Shown: positions 61,542-64,000 of the stretch, piece by piece
Numbering within the stretch: position 1 is the first letter of the stretch
Layout: each line of letters begins with the position of its first letter
NCBI RefSeq assembly: GCF_000024005.1
Contig: NC_013132.1
Span: 2,784,001-2,848,000, forward strand
Source of the DNA: Chitinophaga pinensis DSM 2588
GTDB lineage: Bacteria; Bacteroidota; Bacteroidia; Chitinophagales; Chitinophagaceae
Direction: 5' to 3'
DNA length: 64,000 nt
Notes under the pieces: generated by a model
Database searches by the model: none
The model's input: only the letters and a program-made list of their open reading frames with translations
What the model was told of the DNA's origin: nothing
Position numbers and translations under genes: made by a program

Positions 61542-62717
61542 ATGGCAGAACCGCTCAAATATTTTCCCGTCAACTGGGTGGATGGAATGAAAATTAAGAA
61601 GCAGCATTTCATTGAAACTGAAAATGCAATGCTTGATCAGATCCGGGATGCTATATCCAGCGGTTTGCATGCGCAGAACTATGGACTATTGCCGGCTAAA
61701 GCAGAGAGTAAGGAATCCCTTCGCTGCTGGTTCGTAACAGATAATCAGCATCAGTGGCGCGTCAAACTTACAGAGTGCCGTGCAGTAACGCCTGGAGGAG
61801 CACGCATCGAGATCCCGGAACATACCGTACATTCTTTGAAGTATGCAACTACATTTCCTGAAATATCTTACTGGTGGGATCCGCAGCATACAGAAGCTGC
61901 TTACTACATTCTGATACAGGTGGATCCATTTGACCGTCAGCCAAGTGGTGAACCGCTGTTGCACGAAGATCCGCCACGTTTGCCAAATGCTACGCCGGAA
62001 TATGAGTTGTTCATACAACCTGCATCACAGATGCCACAGGGCCAGTTAGGCGCCTATCAGATGATACTGGGACGTATTACCGTGAAGGATGGACGTCCGC
62101 AGCTGGATGATGATTATATCCCACCTACCAGTCTTGTATCAGCGCATCCTGCACTGGCGGATCTGCATCAGGAACTGGACCAGTTCCTCGGTTACCTGGA
62201 ATTGCATGGTGTACAGATCGTGCAGAAAATCTATGGTAAAAACCAGAACAATGATCTGGCGCAGGTGGTATTGTACATCACGGAAAGAATGGTGCAATAC
62301 CTCGGTACGCGTATCTCACAGTTCCGCTGGTTAGGATTGTATCAGTCGCCCGCAGAGATGCTGGAAGTAGTAGCAGGATTGTCCAGAACCATGAAAAACG
62401 CCATCGACTTACGAGCGCATACAGGTAAGGAAGAACTGCTGAATTATCTTTCAGAATGGTGTGAACTGAGACAGGGAGAACTGGAAACACTGATGGTGAA
62501 CTGTTCGAATATACGTTATAAGCATACAGATGTAAGAGAATGTCTGGAGCCTATGATACCTTTCGTACGTGCGATCAGTAAACTGTTTGAAAGTCTCAGC
62601 AGACTGGATTACATCGGCAGCAAAACGGACAAGGGCATCTTTGTCAAGGAAGAATCTGCGGAAGATTCTGAATACCTGCGCAAGCATAAAACCAAAAGAT
62701 GGTTTTTCACAGATTGA
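61542..62717 (+). CDS. tssK: T6SS baseplate-membrane adaptor TssK
   Basis: 391 residues. The start FPVNWVDGMKIKKQHFIETE corresponds to the TssK WxxGM-LxPQHF motif. Later segments YYILIQVDPFDRQPSGEP and QFRWLGLYQSPAEMLEVV continue the family pattern. TssK trimers link the baseplate to the membrane complex, here presumably TssN/TssO/TssP. It is cotranscribed with tssN and tssO. Confidence 0.9.
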   Translation: MAEPLKYFPVNWVDGMKIKKQHFIETENAMLDQIRDAISSGLHAQNYGLLPAKAESKESLRCWFVTDNQHQWRVKLTECRAVTPGGARIEIPEHTVHSLKYATTFPEISYWWDPQHTEAAYYILIQVDPFDRQPSGEPLLHEDPPRLPNATPEYELFIQPASQMPQGQLGAYQMILGRITVKDGRPQLDDDYIPPTSLVSAHPALADLHQELDQFLGYLELHGVQIVQKIYGKNQNNDLAQVVLYITERMVQYLGTRISQFRWLGLYQSPAEMLEVVAGLSRTMKNAIDLRAHTGKEELLNYLSEWCELRQGELETLMVNCSNIRYKHTDVRECLEPMIPFVRAISKLFESLSRLDYIGSKTDKGIFVKEESAEDSEYLRKHKTKRWFFTD

Positions 62718-62739
62718 TTTATTTATAACACTATAATAC

Positions 62740-63252
62740 ATGCGTGTACTAAACAAACAGGAGAGAACAGCTGCATTTCTTTGGTTCCTTCTTTTCTTTG
62801 TCGTTTCAGTTGGTCTGTTCGTACTGGCCATATTTTTTAACTATCAGGTGCCTGCAAAAGAGAATGACGATCTGCGTAAACAGTTGACTTCATTCCGCCA
62901 GGAGCAGGCGTTTCAAGGAGATTTTCTGCAAAGGATGGACAAGGTGAAAAATAATCTGGACTCTATTAATCTGCCCAATCAGAATGCAAATTATATGGAC
63001 CAGGTAGTAGCGCAGGATCTTGTTACAATGCGTAACAGTATTCCGAAAGAATCAGTAACGCACTACGGACTGTACAATAACATCATTCAGAATCTTTTGT
63101 CTATTCAACAGGGCAAGCAACAAATGAGAGGATTGCAGAACGCCCAGCAGACAATAGCAGAGCTGAAAGAGAAGATTGCCGATCTCAACCGCGAGCTGGA
63201 AACAACGCGTAATGAGCTTGATTATAACAGACAAATGATGCGATCAAGATGA
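62740..63252 (+). CDS. tssO: T6SSiii membrane/coiled-coil protein TssO
   Basis: 170 residues: a short basic N-terminus, one membrane helix (AFLWFLLFFVVSVGLFVLAI), then a periplasmic part with long coiled coils (QTIAELKEKIADLNRELETT). This matches TssO of the subtype iii trans-envelope complex. It follows tssK by 22 nt and precedes tssD, which has its own promoter. Confidence 0.85.
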   Translation: MRVLNKQERTAAFLWFLLFFVVSVGLFVLAIFFNYQVPAKENDDLRKQLTSFRQEQAFQGDFLQRMDKVKNNLDSINLPNQNANYMDQVVAQDLVTMRNSIPKESVTHYGLYNNIIQNLLSIQQGKQQMRGLQNAQQTIAELKEKIADLNRELETTRNELDYNRQMMRSR

Positions 63253-63260
63253 GTTAAATT

Positions 63261-63292
63261 TTTGGTTGTCTTAAAGGATTACGTTAAATTTG
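63261..63292 (+). promoter_or_regulatory. Strong promoter of tssD (Hcp)
   Basis: TTTG at 63261-63264, exactly 20 nt, then TAAATTTG at 63285-63292: a full match to the Bacteroidota consensus TTTG-N20-TAnnTTTG. It gives a leader of about 70 nt. Confidence 0.7.
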
Positions 63293-63366
63293 ACGGCATA
63301 AATAACTACATAAATAAATAGCTCATTTTTGTTAATTCTTTATTGCAAACCTTAAACATTTAACCC

Positions 63367-63753
63367 ATGTCCTTCAAATCAGTGTTTGAAGTAGCTGGCA
63401 AAAAATTGGTGGTAAAACACTGCAGCTATGACCTCACCCAAGAAGTAGACGCTACCGGTCGCCCTTCGGCAATCACACGTGGTGGCAGAATCCGTTTAAT
63501 TGTTGAATCAACAGGAGAAACAGATCTCTTTGAATGGATGGTAAACAACTTTGAAAGAAAAGATGGTACCATTACTTTCTACAAGAGAGACTCTGATGCT
63601 CAGTTGAAACAATTATCCTTCAAAGAAGGCTATCTGGTAAAGTTTGAAGAGTCTTTTGACGCTGACGACAAAAACCCGATGAGCGTTTCATTCACCATTT
63701 CAGCCCGTGAATTAAGTATGGGCAGTGGCACCCATATTAACGAATGGGTTTGA
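63367..63753 (+). CDS. tssD: T6SS tube protein Hcp/TssD
   Basis: 128 residues. The sequence starts SFKSVFEVAGKKLVVKHCSY, then GRIRLIVESTGETDLFEWM and the closing FTISARELSMGSGTHINEWV, typical of subtype iii Hcp. Hexameric rings stack into the tube that is fired by the sheath. Own promoter and terminator indicate high, separate expression. Effectors and VgrG are expected downstream, outside the window. Confidence 0.93.
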   Translation: MSFKSVFEVAGKKLVVKHCSYDLTQEVDATGRPSAITRGGRIRLIVESTGETDLFEWMVNNFERKDGTITFYKRDSDAQLKQLSFKEGYLVKFEESFDADDKNPMSVSFTISARELSMGSGTHINEWV

Positions 63754-63789
63754 TTGGTATAATTTGTTAACTGAACGTAATTGTACCAG

Positions 63790-63816
63790 AGCCCTCGCGA
63801 AAGCGGGGGCTTTTTG
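63790..63816 (+). terminator. Terminator after tssD
   Basis: AGCCCTCGC and GCGGGGGCT form a stem (one G-U pair) closed by a GAAA tetraloop and followed by TTTTT. Confidence 0.9.
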
Positions 63817-63858
63817 GTGCATATAATCGTCGAGGTTATAGGCGCAGGAGAGAGTGGA

Positions 63859-63983
63859 GAATTAGGAATTAAGAATTAGGAATTAAGAATTAATGAACTC
63901 AGGTCTTCATAAAAAGTAATAGACACTTTAGGGCGAAGTGTCTATTACTTTTTGTGGTAGGCAATTATACCTAATTCCTAATT
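63859..63983. repeat. Heptamer-flanked intergenic element 3 with 18-bp hairpin
   Basis: The left end (63859-63892) repeats the same unit order as element 2: GAATTAG, GAATTAA, GAATTAG, GAATTAA, GAATTA. Inside, AAAAAGTAATAGACACTT (63911-63928) pairs exactly with 63936-63953. The right end CCTAATTCCTAATTGAA (63969-63985) is also seen at the end of element 1. Confidence 0.8.
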
Positions 63984-64000
63984 GAAAAGGGTTTTACTAC

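Noticed and set aside
1..64000. tRNA or rRNA genes
   Set aside because: No T-loop/acceptor pattern or rRNA-like sequence was seen on either strand by eye; a short tRNA could still be missed.

Overview
The window reads as a chromosome segment of a gliding-type Bacteroidota bacterium, most likely Chitinophagaceae and close to Chitinophaga. The signs are an ECF sigma/FecR/SusC/SusD locus, a family 2 exo-glucosaminidase-type hydrolase, small four-cysteine exported peptides, promoters of the Bacteroidota form TTTG-N(17-23)-TAnnTTTG, scarce Shine-Dalgarno sequences, and a type VI secretion system of subtype iii (TssN, TssO and a PKD protein, no TssJ/L/M). This placement is inferred from gene content; no 16S rRNA or tRNA gene was seen.

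Layout. (1) 1-3732: end of a hybrid histidine kinase, then CheR, a receiver-less CheB, a receiver-histidine kinase and a small acidic protein, all on the + strand. (2) 3861-12322: FecR anti-sigma and ECF sigma genes (-), divergent from a SusC (with STN signalling domain), a short SusD and a TlpA-like thioredoxin fused to a DUF3738-like domain. (3) 12338-15700 (-): AraC regulator, MauE-type redox membrane protein, an anchored probable propeller protein and two near-identical exported four-Cys peptides. (4) 15892-23483 (+): Tat-exported Gfo/Idh/MocA oxidoreductase, HEAT-repeat protein, two lipoproteins and a GH2 enzyme. (5) 23467-37491 (-): a tightly overlapping exopolysaccharide operon (acyltransferase, Wza, Wzc, Wzx, FkbM and other methyltransferases, glycosyltransferases, polymerase/ligase candidate, WcaJ- and WcaI-like enzymes), with two more FkbM-type genes divergent on the + strand to 39546. 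(6) 39648-42115: RtcB RNA ligase and an MBL-fold hydrolase. (7) 42529-45842: copper-handling operon with a His/Met-rich peptide, a DUF3347 protein and a multicopper oxidase carrying a CopB-like tail. (8) 46007-48803: outer-membrane barrel behind a set of 21-bp-spaced repeats, an AraC regulator and an Ada-like repair methyltransferase, followed by a 74-nt near-perfect palindrome. (9) 49322-end: T6SSiii in three blocks, tssH-tssB-tssC plus two novel-looking envelope genes (+), tssF-tssE-PKD protein (-), and tssG-tssN-tssK-tssO-tssD (+).

How the genes work together. The strongest candidates for an undescribed system are two. In the T6SS block a protein built like conjugative-transposon TraN (VirB9-like) sits beside a lytic transglycosylase whose C-terminal domain looks like TraM (VirB10-like). 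These could supply an envelope-crossing piece in a secretion system that lacks TssJLM. In 12338-15700, secreted four-Cys peptides are grouped with a MauE redox protein and face a SusCD-thioredoxin operon, suggesting an exported, redox-matured peptide system.

Three intergenic elements bounded by inverted heptamer arrays (GAATTAG/GAATTAA) lie within or at the edges of the T6SS gene blocks. VgrG (TssI), TssQ and TssR were not seen, and the T6SS probably continues beyond position 64000.
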